NCBI RefSeq assembly: GCF_943737015.1
Contig: NZ_CALSFP010000001.1
Location: 2,125,220-2,189,219 of the forward strand
From: Staphylococcus sp. Marseille-Q5304
GTDB taxonomy: Bacteria; Bacillota; Bacilli; Staphylococcales; Staphylococcaceae
DNA length: 64,000 nt
Direction of reading: 5' to 3'
In this document: positions 46,991-56,056 of the stretch, in pieces
How the letters are laid out: each line of letters opens with the position of its first letter
Numbering within the stretch: position 1 is the first letter of the stretch
Program-made: the position numbers and the translations under genes
Notes under the pieces: model-generated
What the model was told of the DNA's origin: nothing
What the model saw: only the letters and a program-made list of their open reading frames with translations
Databases searched by the model: none

Positions 46991-47866
46991 ATGATAGAAA
47001 TTAATGACTTATCAAAACGATTTGGAAAGCAACAAGTACTTGAACATATTTCTTTAAATATAGAAGAAGGCCAATGTAGCGCATTAATTGGAAAAAACGG
47101 CGCAGGCAAATCGACACTTATTAATATTATAATTGGTCACAGTGCTTTAGACACTGGAACAATCAGTGATCCAGAACAATTAATCAATAATCAAAGTATG
47201 GGAATCTTATTTCAAAGAACACAATTTCCTAAATTAATGAAAGTAAAAGACTTATTTAATTTGTATCAATCATTGTATAAAAACCCGATGAGTAAGCAAC
47301 GTTTTCTAGAAATTACACAGTTCAGTGCACGACAAATGAATCAAATGGCGACAGCGCTATCAGGTGGGCAACAAAGAATATTAGATTTTGCTCTGACTTT
47401 AATAGGGAACCCACAATTAATTATTTTAGATGAGCCTACGTCAGCAATGGATATTGAGACTAGAGAGCATTTCTGGTCAATTATTCGTGCGTTAAAGAAA
47501 GAAAATAAAACAATTCTATATACTTCTCATTACATTGAAGAGGTTGAGAGAATGGCTGATCATATTGTGTTACTCGACAAAGGTAAGATACAAATGGACG
47601 ACACACTCGAAAGTATGAAAGAAAAAGAACGTCTATCAATCCTTTATTTACCAAAAAAATATGAAGAAGTGACTGAAAAACTGAGTGAAGGTTGTAAAGT
47701 GATTCAAGATGATTCAATCACTAAAGTTCAAACGACCAACGTGAACGAGGTTCTACCCGTTTTAGTTCAATATGATGTCGATTTAAACGAAATTGAAGTT
47801 CGCAAGACGTCATTATTAGAGATGATGTTCCAAGATAGTAATGAAGAGGAGGTGACGTCATCATGA
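46991..47866 (+). CDS. ABC transporter ATP-binding protein (yvfR-like)
   Basis: 291 residues: Walker A GKNGAGKST, Q-loop LFQRTQFPK, signature LSGGQQRILD, Walker B LIILDEPTS and switch His in YTSHYIEEVE. The C-terminal 80 residues form a regulatory tail. It pairs with the ABC-2 permease that overlaps its end, and with the kinase and regulator genes that follow. This matches the Bacillus yvfRSTU layout, where a pump is controlled by its own two-component system. AAAGGAGGG before the ATG. Confidence 0.88.
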   Translation: MIEINDLSKRFGKQQVLEHISLNIEEGQCSALIGKNGAGKSTLINIIIGHSALDTGTISDPEQLINNQSMGILFQRTQFPKLMKVKDLFNLYQSLYKNPMSKQRFLEITQFSARQMNQMATALSGGQQRILDFALTLIGNPQLIILDEPTSAMDIETREHFWSIIRALKKENKTILYTSHYIEEVERMADHIVLLDKGKIQMDDTLESMKEKERLSILYLPKKYEEVTEKLSEGCKVIQDDSITKVQTTNVNEVLPVLVQYDVDLNEIEVRKTSLLEMMFQDSNEEEVTSS

Positions 47867-48594
47867 TGGCTGTCTATTTATCAACAGAATTGAAAGTATT
47901 ATTCCGTAAAAAGCTTTATTTATTAATCTCGATATTGCTTCCAGTTGCATTTTATCTATTGTTTACGTCTATAATAGACTTACCAGCGAATCAACAGCAA
48001 CAGTATTATAAAGAATACATGTATAGTATGGCGGTATTTAGTTTAATGAGCTTTTGTTTAATGTCCTTCCCATTAGATATGATTGAAGAGAGAAATAACG
48101 GTTGGTATCGTCATTTGATGGCGACACCGCTGAGAGCTAGTCAGTACTTTAGCGTCAAAGTGATTCGTACGATGATTCAGTTCGCGCTAGCAATTATCAT
48201 TATGTTTACGGTTGCTCATGCCTATAAAGGTGTGACAATGTCTCTTCAAAACTGGATATTATCAGGGATTACTTTATGGTTTGGGGCAAGCTTGTTCCTT
48301 ACTTTAGGATTAGTTATTGCTCAACTGAAAGATAGTCAAAAAGCAAGCAGCCTAGCGAATTTACTCAATTTAGGGTTAGCGATTGTAGGTGGATTATGGT
48401 TTCCAGTCAACACCTTTCCTAAATGGATGCAACATATCGCCACTAAAACACCGACCTATTATTTAAAAAATATCGCATACGATTTTGGTAAAGACCATGG
48501 CGTTAACATAGACTCGTTTGTAAAGCTCGTTGGATATAGTTTAATCTTCTTATTTATTGCTTTAATGATTAATAAAAAAAGAAAAGAGATTTAA
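47863..48594 (+). CDS. ABC-2 type permease (yvfS-like)
   Basis: 243 residues with six predicted helices and the ABC-2 pattern: N-terminal LSTELKVLFRKK, the loop EERNNGWYRHLMATPL and a late GLWFPVNTFPKWMQ. It overlaps the ATPase gene (ATGATGA) and lies one base before the kinase gene. The export substrate cannot be read from sequence; related pumps handle lipids, antimicrobial peptides or drugs. Confidence 0.87.
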   Translation: MMAVYLSTELKVLFRKKLYLLISILLPVAFYLLFTSIIDLPANQQQQYYKEYMYSMAVFSLMSFCLMSFPLDMIEERNNGWYRHLMATPLRASQYFSVKVIRTMIQFALAIIIMFTVAHAYKGVTMSLQNWILSGITLWFGASLFLTLGLVIAQLKDSQKASSLANLLNLGLAIVGGLWFPVNTFPKWMQHIATKTPTYYLKNIAYDFGKDHGVNIDSFVKLVGYSLIFLFIALMINKKRKEI

Positions 48595-48595
48595 A

Positions 48596-49747
48596 ATGCA
48601 AAACAAAAATCAATTAAGGAAACAGTCTAAAGATGTTGGTAAAGATCTAGGTAAAATGTATAAAAATAATAATCCTTTATTAATGCGGTTTGTAGCGCTT
48701 GTTTACATTTTATTTCCTATATGGGGATTATTTTCTGATAAAAAGAGCGACCAATCATTGTATATCGTCGTCTTAATTATATTTTCATGTTCCTATATCA
48801 TTATGATTTTTTATGCACACGTTTTGAAACGAAATACGACTTTTATATTGCTCGTGATACATTACATCGGGATTTGTTATTTTGTCTATGCTGGTTTACC
48901 TTTCAATAGTTTATTTTTATTCTATAGCTCTTTTGCATTACCATTTATATTTAGAGTAAAAATAAAGTCGAAAGAATTTTACGCTTTTATTTCGACGATG
49001 TTGATTTGTGCGATTATCATTATCATACTGTATCCAGATTCATTTGTGGAAATAGTAATATTTTACTTTGTAATATTAGCGATCATGTTAAACAACTATA
49101 GAATGTTAAAAGAGCACCAATTTAAGAAAGATTTAGAAGAGAAAAATCAACGTATCAATGTCTTAATTGCTGATCAAGAGCGGAATCGAATTGGCCAAGA
49201 TTTACATGATTCGTTAGGCCATGTATTTGCGAGTTTAACTATGAAATCTGAGTTGGCCACGAAATTGATCGATAAAGATCCAGAAGCTGCGAAAAACGAA
49301 ATGATTGCAGTAAACGAACTGTCCCGTGACGCATTGAATAAAGTAAGAGTAATCATTGATGACCTCAAAGTCCAATCTTTTGAAGAAGAAGTGACATCGG
49401 TTGAAAGGGTTTTACATGATGCGAATCTCAATTTTGAATTCCATAACAAAAGTGCTGCCCAATCACTTAATCCTGCAAAACAATCCATACTGTCTATGAT
49501 ATTAAAGGAAGCCATCAATAATGTGATTAAGCACGCACAAGCAACGAAAGTAACGGGTGAGCTAACAGAATCTCAAGAAACGTTAACTATGATTATTTGT
49601 GATAATGGTGTTGGTATCGATACAAACAAAGTCCCACAATTAAAAAGTATTTCCAATCGAGTGAAATTACTCAACGGTTCGCTCACCGTGAAATCTGATA
49701 ACGGGACGAAAATAGAAATTGAGATACCTAGAGGTGAAGTACAATGA
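48596..49747 (+). CDS. Sensor histidine kinase, DesK/YvfT type
   Basis: 383 residues: four or five membrane helices, then a dimerisation helix with DRERNRIG-like QERNRIGQDLHDSLGHVFAS (phospho-His in DLHDSLGH) and an ATPase domain ending ICDNGVGI and NGTKIEIEIP. The HisKA_3 form matches its NarL-type partner. It overlaps the regulator gene by four bases. Confidence 0.9.
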   Translation: MQNKNQLRKQSKDVGKDLGKMYKNNNPLLMRFVALVYILFPIWGLFSDKKSDQSLYIVVLIIFSCSYIIMIFYAHVLKRNTTFILLVIHYIGICYFVYAGLPFNSLFLFYSSFALPFIFRVKIKSKEFYAFISTMLICAIIIIILYPDSFVEIVIFYFVILAIMLNNYRMLKEHQFKKDLEEKNQRINVLIADQERNRIGQDLHDSLGHVFASLTMKSELATKLIDKDPEAAKNEMIAVNELSRDALNKVRVIIDDLKVQSFEEEVTSVERVLHDANLNFEFHNKSAAQSLNPAKQSILSMILKEAINNVIKHAQATKVTGELTESQETLTMIICDNGVGIDTNKVPQLKSISNRVKLLNGSLTVKSDNGTKIEIEIPRGEVQ

Positions 49748-50346
49748 TTTCAGTCGTAATAGCAGAAGACCAACGCATGTTAAGACAGGCCATGGTGCAA
49801 CTCATTAACTTGAATGAGGATTTAGAAATAGTAGGAGATTTTGAAAATGGTATTGAAACCTTACTATTTATAGAAAAATCTCATCCCGATGTCGTCATTT
49901 TAGATGTTGAAATGCCCCAAATGACAGGACTAGAAGTGCTCGCAAAAATTCAAGAACTGAATATTCCCACGAAAGTTATTATCGTAACGACATTTAAACG
50001 TCCAGGCTACTTTGAACGCGCAGTTGCTAATGATGTAGATGCATATGTACTCAAAGAACGCTCAATTGATGATTTAGTGGATACAATCCATAAAGTAATG
50101 GAAGGGGGCAAAGAATACAGCAGTTCTTTAATGACGTCGTTATTTACGGATTCGAATCCACTCACACATAAAGAACAAGTCGTACTTCGAGAAATCGGTG
50201 AAGGACTCAGCAGTAAAGAAATTGCAGAAAAACTGTATTTATCCAATGGCACAGTCAGAAATTACACTTCAACAATCATTGATAAACTCGAAGCCGAAAA
50301 TCGCTTCGATTCATGGAAAAAAGCCGTGGATAAAGGGTGGATTTAA
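49744..50346 (+). CDS. NarL/LuxR-type response regulator (YvfU-like)
   Basis: 200 residues. Receiver domain with acidic pocket AEDQRM, phospho-Asp in VVILDVEMPQMTG and Lys in VLKERS. A LuxR-type helix-turn-helix follows, with LTHKEQVVLREIGEGLSSKE and LYLSNGTVRNYTSTI. It would regulate the ABC pump operon in which it is the last gene. Confidence 0.92.
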   Translation: MISVVIAEDQRMLRQAMVQLINLNEDLEIVGDFENGIETLLFIEKSHPDVVILDVEMPQMTGLEVLAKIQELNIPTKVIIVTTFKRPGYFERAVANDVDAYVLKERSIDDLVDTIHKVMEGGKEYSSSLMTSLFTDSNPLTHKEQVVLREIGEGLSSKEIAEKLYLSNGTVRNYTSTIIDKLEAENRFDSWKKAVDKGWI

Positions 50347-50365
50347 GTATTAGATAAGAAAATAA

Positions 50366-50413
50366 AAAGACAAGCGTCTGCACTTTTGATGAAAAAGTAC
50401 AGCGCTTGTCTTT
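50366..50413. terminator. Bidirectional terminator
   Basis: AAAGACAAGCG pairs with CGCTTGTCTTT, with an inner CTGCACTTTT/AAAAGTACAG stem. Between the convergent regulator and lipoprotein genes. Confidence 0.8.
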
Positions 50414-50464
50414 GTTTGTGGAAGATTTGAAACTCAAAATCTCCTATATTTAGATGTGAACGGC

Positions 50465-51001
50465 TTATTCAGGGTCGCCGTTTTCATCATATTTTGTAAC
50501 ATAACCGTCTTTATCAATAATATAAGATCCTGCTAAATTACCATCTTTATCAGTAAATGAGAATCCCCATTCTCCATTGCCTTTCTTTTCAGGCTCTTTA
50601 TAATTATATTCAGATGTATCTAAATAGTCACCTTCATACGATTCAACAATATCTATTACGTTATCACGTGTAACATAAGGCGCATCATTACTGTTTTGAG
50701 CTACACCGTCTTTGGAATTATTGCTATTAGCTGATGTATCGTTGTCTGGATTATCATCATTTTGCGCATTATTGTTGTTATTAGATGAAGCGTTATTGTT
50801 CGAATCAGAGTTGTTGTTTTCGTTATCATTACTTTCTTTATTATCATTGTCTTGTTCATTATTCTTCTTATCATCTTTACTCTGAGATTGCTTACTCGAT
50901 TTATCAGAGTCATCCCCGCCACCCGTATTGATGTTAATGTCACATGCCGTCAATAAAATTGAAGCGGCAAATAATGGAATTGTTACATATTTAAATTTCA
51001 T
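50465..51001 (-). CDS. Lipoprotein with Asn/Asp/Ser-rich spacer
   Basis: 178 residues, lipobox SILLTACDIN. Residues about 25-105 are almost only Asn, Asp, Ser, Lys and Gln, a flexible wall-spanning spacer. The last 70 residues form a small domain (WGFSFTDKDGNLAGSYIIDK) related to the end of the lipoprotein at 32639-33562. AAGGGG precedes the ATG at 51001. Function unknown. Confidence 0.8.
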   Translation of the reverse strand: MKFKYVTIPLFAASILLTACDININTGGGDDSDKSSKQSQSKDDKKNNEQDNDNKESNDNENNNSDSNNNASSNNNNNAQNDDNPDNDTSANSNNSKDGVAQNSNDAPYVTRDNVIDIVESYEGDYLDTSEYNYKEPEKKGNGEWGFSFTDKDGNLAGSYIIDKDGYVTKYDENGDPE

Positions 51002-51152
51002 ATACATACCCCTTTTGCTAATATTTAATAACTATTATATACAAAAAGAGTGATAAAATCTAATTAATTTTATAAAAAGTTGTATTGAATTTTAAGGCTT
51101 ATTCCACTTTTCTTACATTAATTTTATGATTAGGTTTTATTTTTTTCGTATT

Positions 51153-51920
51153 TTACCTCGTTGGTTTGAAGTTTAAATTATTTGTAAAGCCGAGATTTTG
51201 ATATTCTTTCCGATTAAAAATAAATTCCTCTCTTTTATAACTCAATGCTGTACCTGTTGAATTTCCCGTACTCTGCAATTCTAATTTTGGTGCTTTTTTC
51301 GTTGGTATATTATATTTTTCTCTCAATTGTTTAACATTATAATCTTCGTTTGAAAGTTGATATTCAACAGTATATATAGGTACATTCGGGTTATAAGAAA
51401 AGTTTCCATTAGTATAACTTGACAAATCTTTGTATATCGCATATTGGGAGAAAAATTTGAAACTTTCTATTTTATCTTTTAATTTCGTATCATTAACTTT
51501 TTTTGTTAAAATAATTTTATTATTTTTTAGTTTAACAGGGTATTTCTTTTCGTGAGAAGTTGGAGCCCCCTTTTCATCTTCATAAATATTATCGATGAAG
51601 TAGAATCCATGCGCTTTCTTTGTATTTCTATCTAAATAGAGTGTCATTCCTTCTGCTGTTAATGCGCTTCTATTTTCATGGACAAAGGAAGAACTTAAAA
51701 TCCATTGACCTTTATCATCTTTATCGAAGTTTTCATCACGATGGCCTTCTTTATCATAAAGATCTTCAAGATTTTTGATAGGGTACATTCCTAATGTACT
51801 AGAAAATTTTTCTCTAATTTGTTGCTCGTGGTATGATTTGTACAACGTCCAAGCACCGCCTATTAAAAAAAGAATAAATGATAAAATGATGATTATAATA
51901 TATCTCTTTTTAGTTTTCAT
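51153..51920 (-). CDS. Tandem lipoprotein-family protein (DUF576), minus-strand copy b
   Basis: 255 residues of the Lpl family ([20 protein letters not shown]) but with no lipobox: the N-terminal hydrophobic segment FILFLIGGAWTLYKSYHEQQ has no Cys. It is therefore likely anchored by a single helix rather than lipid. Same trait as its neighbour at 52153-52923, so this pair forms a subfamily distinct from the plus-strand array. Confidence 0.87.
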   Translation of the reverse strand: MKTKKRYIIIIILSFILFLIGGAWTLYKSYHEQQIREKFSSTLGMYPIKNLEDLYDKEGHRDENFDKDDKGQWILSSSFVHENRSALTAEGMTLYLDRNTKKAHGFYFIDNIYEDEKGAPTSHEKKYPVKLKNNKIILTKKVNDTKLKDKIESFKFFSQYAIYKDLSSYTNGNFSYNPNVPIYTVEYQLSNEDYNVKQLREKYNIPTKKAPKLELQSTGNSTGTALSYKREEFIFNRKEYQNLGFTNNLNFKPTR

Positions 51921-51935
51921 AAATTCACACCATTT

Positions 51936-52148
51936 CTAAAATTGGTAACTATTCAAATATTCAATGTTATTTGGAAAACGATGTTCGTCATTTATTTCAT
52001 CAAATTGAGCAAGAATTTCTCTATCTGATACGCCATAAAACTTAGCTTTTTCAATTTCATAACTAATCATTGAAACAACACTCATTGTTTCGGAATTTGC
52101 AGTTAAATTTTTAGGGTCTATTCGAAATTTTGTATTCTTATTAAACAT
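51936..52148 (-). pseudogene. N-terminal fragment of a lipase-like (Mbeg1-type) protein
   Basis: 70 residues starting MFNKNTKFRIDPKNL with GAGGTGAG upstream. It stops after YLNSYQF, while relatives continue DPKSGTT and a hydrolase domain. The junction lies 16 bases before the next lipoprotein-family gene, where duplication of that gene probably cut it off. Related to the fragment at 25959-26254. Confidence 0.65.
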
Positions 52149-52152
52149 ATGC

Positions 52153-52923
52153 TCACCTCGTAGGCTGATATTTAATATAGTCATTTGATTTGACAAGTTT
52201 TTGTTTGCTTCGTATGAATAAATATTCTACTTTTTTGTATCCGACTGAGGAACCTTCTAAATTTCCAGTTCCACTCAATTCAAGTTTTGGTGCTTTATTG
52301 GAAGGAATATCATAGTGTTTTCGTAATTGTTTAACATTGTAATCATCGTTTGAAAGTTGATATTCTACAGAATACATTGGTACATTAGGATTATATGAAA
52401 TATTATTTTGGTCATAGTTTGATAGTTCTTTAAAATTTGCATATTGTGAGAAAAACTTAAAATTCTTTATTTTATGTTTCAACTTTGCATTATCTACTGA
52501 TTTTAGCAATTTGAATTTGTTATTTACTAATTTAACAGGATATTTTTGTGTTTTTTTAACTGGATATCCTTTATTATCTTCAGAAATTTTACTAATACGA
52601 TAGAATCCTGTAGCTTCTCTATTATTGCGATTTAAATAAAGTACCATGCCTTCTTGAATTAAAGGCGCATTTCCTTTTTGAGTTAATAGATTTGATTGTA
52701 ATACCCATTCCCCTTTATCATCTTTATCAAAGTTTTCATCACGATAGCCTTCTTTATCATAAAGATCTTCTAGGTTTTTGATAGGGTACATTTCTAAAGT
52801 ACTAGAAAACCTATCTCTAATTTGTTGCTCCTGGTGTGATTTATACAATGTCCAAAAGCTTCCTATTAAAAAAATAATGAATGATAAAACGATGATCATA
52901 ATATACCTTATTTTAAATTTCAT
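52153..52923 (-). CDS. Tandem lipoprotein-family protein (DUF576), minus-strand copy a
   Basis: 256 residues, Lpl signature [20 protein letters not shown]. The N terminus FIIFLIGSFWTLYKSHQEQQ has no lipobox Cys, as in copy b. The two share the N-terminal 60 and C-terminal 90 residues and differ in the centre. It lies upstream of copy b with the lipase fragment between them. Confidence 0.87.
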   Translation of the reverse strand: MKFKIRYIMIIVLSFIIFLIGSFWTLYKSHQEQQIRDRFSSTLEMYPIKNLEDLYDKEGYRDENFDKDDKGEWVLQSNLLTQKGNAPLIQEGMVLYLNRNNREATGFYRISKISEDNKGYPVKKTQKYPVKLVNNKFKLLKSVDNAKLKHKIKNFKFFSQYANFKELSNYDQNNISYNPNVPMYSVEYQLSNDDYNVKQLRKHYDIPSNKAPKLELSGTGNLEGSSVGYKKVEYLFIRSKQKLVKSNDYIKYQPTR

Positions 52924-53152
52924 AAATTCACATCATTTCTTATAGTATTGTTACATAAATACGTTAATATAAAAAATACAGTTAATTATTTGTAAATATA
53001 TATATAAAATTCAGAATTTTCATTTTGTGCTGGTTGAGTTCCAGCATTAAAGTCTACGTTTGTCTGACGGGAGTCTACCGAGTTATTACGTTATACGGGT
53101 GTCCATTAGTGTTTAATATTCTAGGAATTTCTATTTATAGTTGATTTGAGGT
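52924..53152. other. Gene-free stretch
   Basis: No ORF, hairpin with T run or repeat that I could support. A short TGCTGGTTGAGTTCCAGCA hairpin lies at about 53029-53047. Confidence 0.35.
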
Positions 53153-53545
53153 TTAAACAAACTTGCCATTTTCGTAAATCGTTCTTTGTTTTTCTCCTTT
53201 GATAAATGCATCGTAATTATTTTTTTGGAAATCTGATAATAATACTCTTGAAGTGGCGTAACGAAAAGTTCCTTCGTCAGTAACGATAAATAATTTACGG
53301 AATAGTTTGCCATCTTTAAGGATAATCTGTTTTATTTTGTCTTAATTAAGTTCATGTGCTTCACGATGTTCAAATGTTTTAAAGTTAGTCAAAATCAACC
53401 CAAGGAAATCTTCGCCTAAGTAATATATAGATAAATCATTTTGTTTATCTTGACCTACGAGTAGACGTCCATTTTCAAATTTTTGATTTGGGAAGTTAAT
53501 TTCAAAAAAGTCTAAAACTTCACGTTCTTTTAATTTAAATTGCAT
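53153..53545 (-). pseudogene. Unknown protein interrupted by an in-frame TAA
   Basis: The gene starts with ATG at 53545 (GAGGAA upstream), encodes MQFKLKEREVLDFFEINFPN and reaches TAA after REAHELN. The same frame continues DKIKQIILKDGKLFRKLFIV up to 53153. Together the parts would make a 130-residue soluble protein that I do not recognise. GAA to TAA is the simplest lesion. Two separate small genes are possible, but the second part has no start site. Confidence 0.5.
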
Positions 53546-53584
53546 AATCAAATTCCTCTCTTTTAAATAGTTTATTTATAATAT

Positions 53585-54373
53585 GGTTCTGTTGCAAAGT
53601 AAAAAAATATAGCTAACCACTAATTTATCATGTCAGTGTTCGCTTAACTTGCTAGCATGATGCTAATTTCGTGGCATGGCGAAAATCCGTAGATCTGAAG
53701 AGACCTGCGGTTCTTTTTATATAGAGCGTAAATACATTCAATACCTTTTAAAGTATTCTTTGCTGTATTGATACTTTGATACCTTGTCTTTCTTACTTTA
53801 ATATGACGGTGATCTTGCTCAATGAGATTATTCAGATATTTCGATGTACAATGACAGTCAGGTTTAAGTTTAAAAGCTTTAATTACTTTAGCCATTGCTA
53901 CCTTCGTTGAAGGTGCCTGATCTGTAATTACCTTTTGAGGTTTACCAAATTGTTTAATGAGACGTTTGATAAACGCATATGCTGAATGATTATCTCGTTG
54001 CTTACGCAACCAAATATCTAATGTATGTCCCTCTGCATCAATGGCACGATATAAATAGCTCCATTTTCCTTTTATTTTGATGTACGTCTCATCAATACGC
54101 CATTTGTAATAAGCTTTTTTATGCTTTTTCTTCCAAATTTGATACAAAATTGGGGCATATTCTTGAACCCAACGGTAGACCGTTGAATGATGAACGTTTA
54201 CACCACGTTCCCTTAATATTTCAGATATATCACGATAACTCAATGCATATCTTAGATAGTAGCCAACGGCTACAGTGATAACATCTTTGTTAAATTGTTT
54301 ATATCTGAAATAGTTCATACAGGGTTCTCCTTTTTGTTAAATTATACTATAAATTCAACTTTGCAACAGAACC
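53585..54373 (-). mobile_element. IS431/IS257 (IS6 family), copy 1, with target duplication
   Basis: 789 bases bounded by the inverted ends GGTTCTGTTGCAAAGT and ACTTTGCAACAGAACC. TATAATAT stands directly outside both ends (53577-53584 and 54374-54381), an 8-bp target duplication. This copy therefore moved in as a unit. Confidence 0.97.
53644..54318 (-). CDS. tnp: IS431 transposase
   Basis: 224 residues, IS6-family DDE transposase. DDE residues appear in WRIDETYIKIKGKW (first Asp), VITDQAPS (second Asp) and NLIEQDHRHIK (Glu). The N-terminal helix-turn-helix is SYRDISEILRERGVNVHHST. Identical in protein sequence to the second copy. IS6 elements move by replicative cointegrate formation and can bring plasmids into the chromosome. 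Confidence 0.97.
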   Translation of the reverse strand: MNYFRYKQFNKDVITVAVGYYLRYALSYRDISEILRERGVNVHHSTVYRWVQEYAPILYQIWKKKHKKAYYKWRIDETYIKIKGKWSYLYRAIDAEGHTLDIWLRKQRDNHSAYAFIKRLIKQFGKPQKVITDQAPSTKVAMAKVIKAFKLKPDCHCTSKYLNNLIEQDHRHIKVRKTRYQSINTAKNTLKGIECIYALYKKNRRSLQIYGFSPCHEISIMLAS

Positions 54374-54426
54374 TATAATATAACAAAATAACAAAGATGT
54401 TTTATCTATGTCGTTATAAATTTTAT

Positions 54427-54993
54427 TTATTTTAGATACTTTTTATATTCCTTATAACTATAAGGATCTTTCAACTTCTTATCATTCACATAAACCGTTG
54501 GTGCCTCTTTCACACCTTTATCTTTATAGCGTCGCACATCTTTTTTAGCATCTTTCCATGATTGGCTATTTTTCGTTCTATAATCTTTTTTGATTTTATT
54601 TGTTTTACTCTTACTTAAATTCAATTTGTCTATTTGCTTATCAATTAACTTTCTAGTAATCCATTTATTCTCATGGTTAGGTTGTTTTGAAAACATAAGT
54701 TTTTGGAATTTTAAAGACTTTTTAGGCGCTATATTTTCAACAGCATGAGCGGCACGAGAACCTGTTACTGAGTCTTTACCTAAAAAAGCCATGTTCACGA
54801 ATTGATAGTCAGCTTTCCCTTTATCAATATAATCTTTTTCTAGTTTAGGCATGATGTGATCATCTACTTGCTTACAATAAGGACATTTGAAATCACCATA
54901 CTCCACAATTTTATTTTTAGGTTTATGATGATTACTATTTGAACATCCTGCTAAAAATAATAATATTAGAAAGCAAAATAACATTCGTTTCAT
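54427..54993 (-). CDS. DsbA-like thiol oxidoreductase lipoprotein
   Basis: 188 residues. Lipobox LFLAGCSN, thioredoxin-fold active site GDFKCPYCKQVDD (Cys-Pro-Tyr-Cys) and cis-proline loop EAPTVYVN. It would make or shuffle disulfides in exported proteins at the outer membrane face. The ATG at 54993 has AAAGGATG before it. It is divergent from the secreted two-cysteine protein gene, whose disulfide it may form; the pair lies alone between two IS431 copies. Confidence 0.85.
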   Translation of the reverse strand: MKRMLFCFLILLFLAGCSNSNHHKPKNKIVEYGDFKCPYCKQVDDHIMPKLEKDYIDKGKADYQFVNMAFLGKDSVTGSRAAHAVENIAPKKSLKFQKLMFSKQPNHENKWITRKLIDKQIDKLNLSKSKTNKIKKDYRTKNSQSWKDAKKDVRRYKDKGVKEAPTVYVNDKKLKDPYSYKEYKKYLK

Positions 54994-55167
54994 AAAATAG
55001 TTACATCCTTTTTTTGACATATTATATTTAAATTTAATTAATAAAGTCAATATTTCAACGAATATGAATAAAATACAGACACTTATGAACTACAATAACT
55101 TTTAAAACTATATAAATGGTAATTTATAGATAGATACAAAACAAATACATATTAGGAGAGATGACAT

Positions 55168-55748
55168 ATGGAAAAAGCATATAACGTAAAATCAAAAGTA
55201 GTTAAAGGCTTTGCTGCATTTGCTATCATAACTGGTATGACTGTTAGCACTGGTTTAGCGGACAATCATTCACAAGCTGCTGAAAATAACCAAACACAAA
55301 AAGCATCATCTAAAAGTGCTGGTGAAATAGTAAAAATTGATGACAATATGGGTAGAATTGATTTAAATAAAAATATTACATACAATGTAGATGAAAATGG
55401 TATAGCTACATTAAAAGATAAAATACAAATAAAACAGAACAATTACCATCAACAGCTAAAGACAAAAACGGTAAAAATGTAAACATAGTTTATTTTGAAG
55501 AAAAAGGTAAATTAGGTATGCAGGTAGTTCCTAATCAACAAGACCGTAAAAAGAAAAAAGGGTCTGTTGCTAAATGTGTTATCGGAACAGCAGGCGGTGC
55601 TGTAGGAGGAGCAACAGCAGGAGGTCTTACAGGTGCTGGTGTGGGTACAGTTACATTACCAGTTGTAGGTACAGTAAGTGGTGGCGTTGTAGGTACAGTC
55701 GGTGGAGGTATCGGCGGTGCTTCAGGTGGCTACGTAGCAGGTTGCTAA
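55168..55748 (+). pseudogene. Secreted Gly-zipper protein with two cysteines, bacteriocin-like, one frameshift
   Basis: The start MEKAYNVKSKVVKGFAAFAI is a signal peptide. The frame breaks at about 55434. One A added to AAAACAG gives IQIKTEQLPSTAKDKNGKNV and joins the second half. The C-terminal 65 residues are KGSVAKCVIGTAGGAVGGAT then GxxxG repeats ending YVAGC. They are nearly free of charge, with one Cys at each end. This is the make-up of membrane-inserting toxins or two-cysteine bacteriocins. I know no named match. GGAGAG precedes the ATG. Confidence 0.65.
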
Positions 55749-55764
55749 TTAAGGTGTGATAATT

Positions 55765-55950
55765 ATGGAGAATAAAATGTACAGATGGCCTATACTCTTT
55801 ATAGTAATAATCAATTATGTATTAATGCTAACACTCTTTTTATGGGTATCGAATATAGGGCGTTTAAATACATTATTGCTAACAATACCATTTCTTTTAA
55901 TGACAATAGTATACGTTATTAATTTTGTGAATTATCATAAGGACAAGTGA
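55765..55950 (+). CDS. Small two-helix membrane protein, possible immunity protein
   Basis: 61 residues, starting MENKMYRWPILFIVIINYVL, with two hydrophobic helices and charged ends (NYHKDK). AAGGTGTGAT before the ATG; it starts 16 bases after the Gly-zipper gene. Such small membrane proteins next to peptide toxins are often immunity factors, but no family is recognised here. Confidence 0.65.
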   Translation: MENKMYRWPILFIVIINYVLMLTLFLWVSNIGRLNTLLLTIPFLLMTIVYVINFVNYHKDK

Positions 55951-55972
55951 ATTATCAAAATAGAGAACACAA

Positions 55973-56056
55973 AAAGGAGCTAACCTTAAAGGTTAGCTCC
56001 TTTCTTTTAACCTAAAAAACGTAAGTCTAGGACTAACGCCTAGACTGATTTTTAGG
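55973..56056 (+). terminator. Double terminator after the Gly-zipper operon
   Basis: AAAGGAGCTAACCTT with its exact complement and a one-base loop, then T-rich sequence. A second hairpin directly follows: AACCTAAAAA ... AGTCTAGG with CCTAGACT ... TTTTTAGGTT (56010-56056). Confidence 0.85.

Noticed and set aside
50701..50943. Thr/Ile/Met-rich ORF within the Asn/Asp-rich lipoprotein gene
   Set aside because: Another frame of low-complexity AAT/GAT codons, on the same strand as a convincing lipoprotein.
55574..55759. Ser/Arg/Tyr-rich ORF overlapping the Gly-zipper gene
   Set aside because: It is the +1 frame of a repetitive Gly-rich coding region; composition follows from the codons of the real frame.
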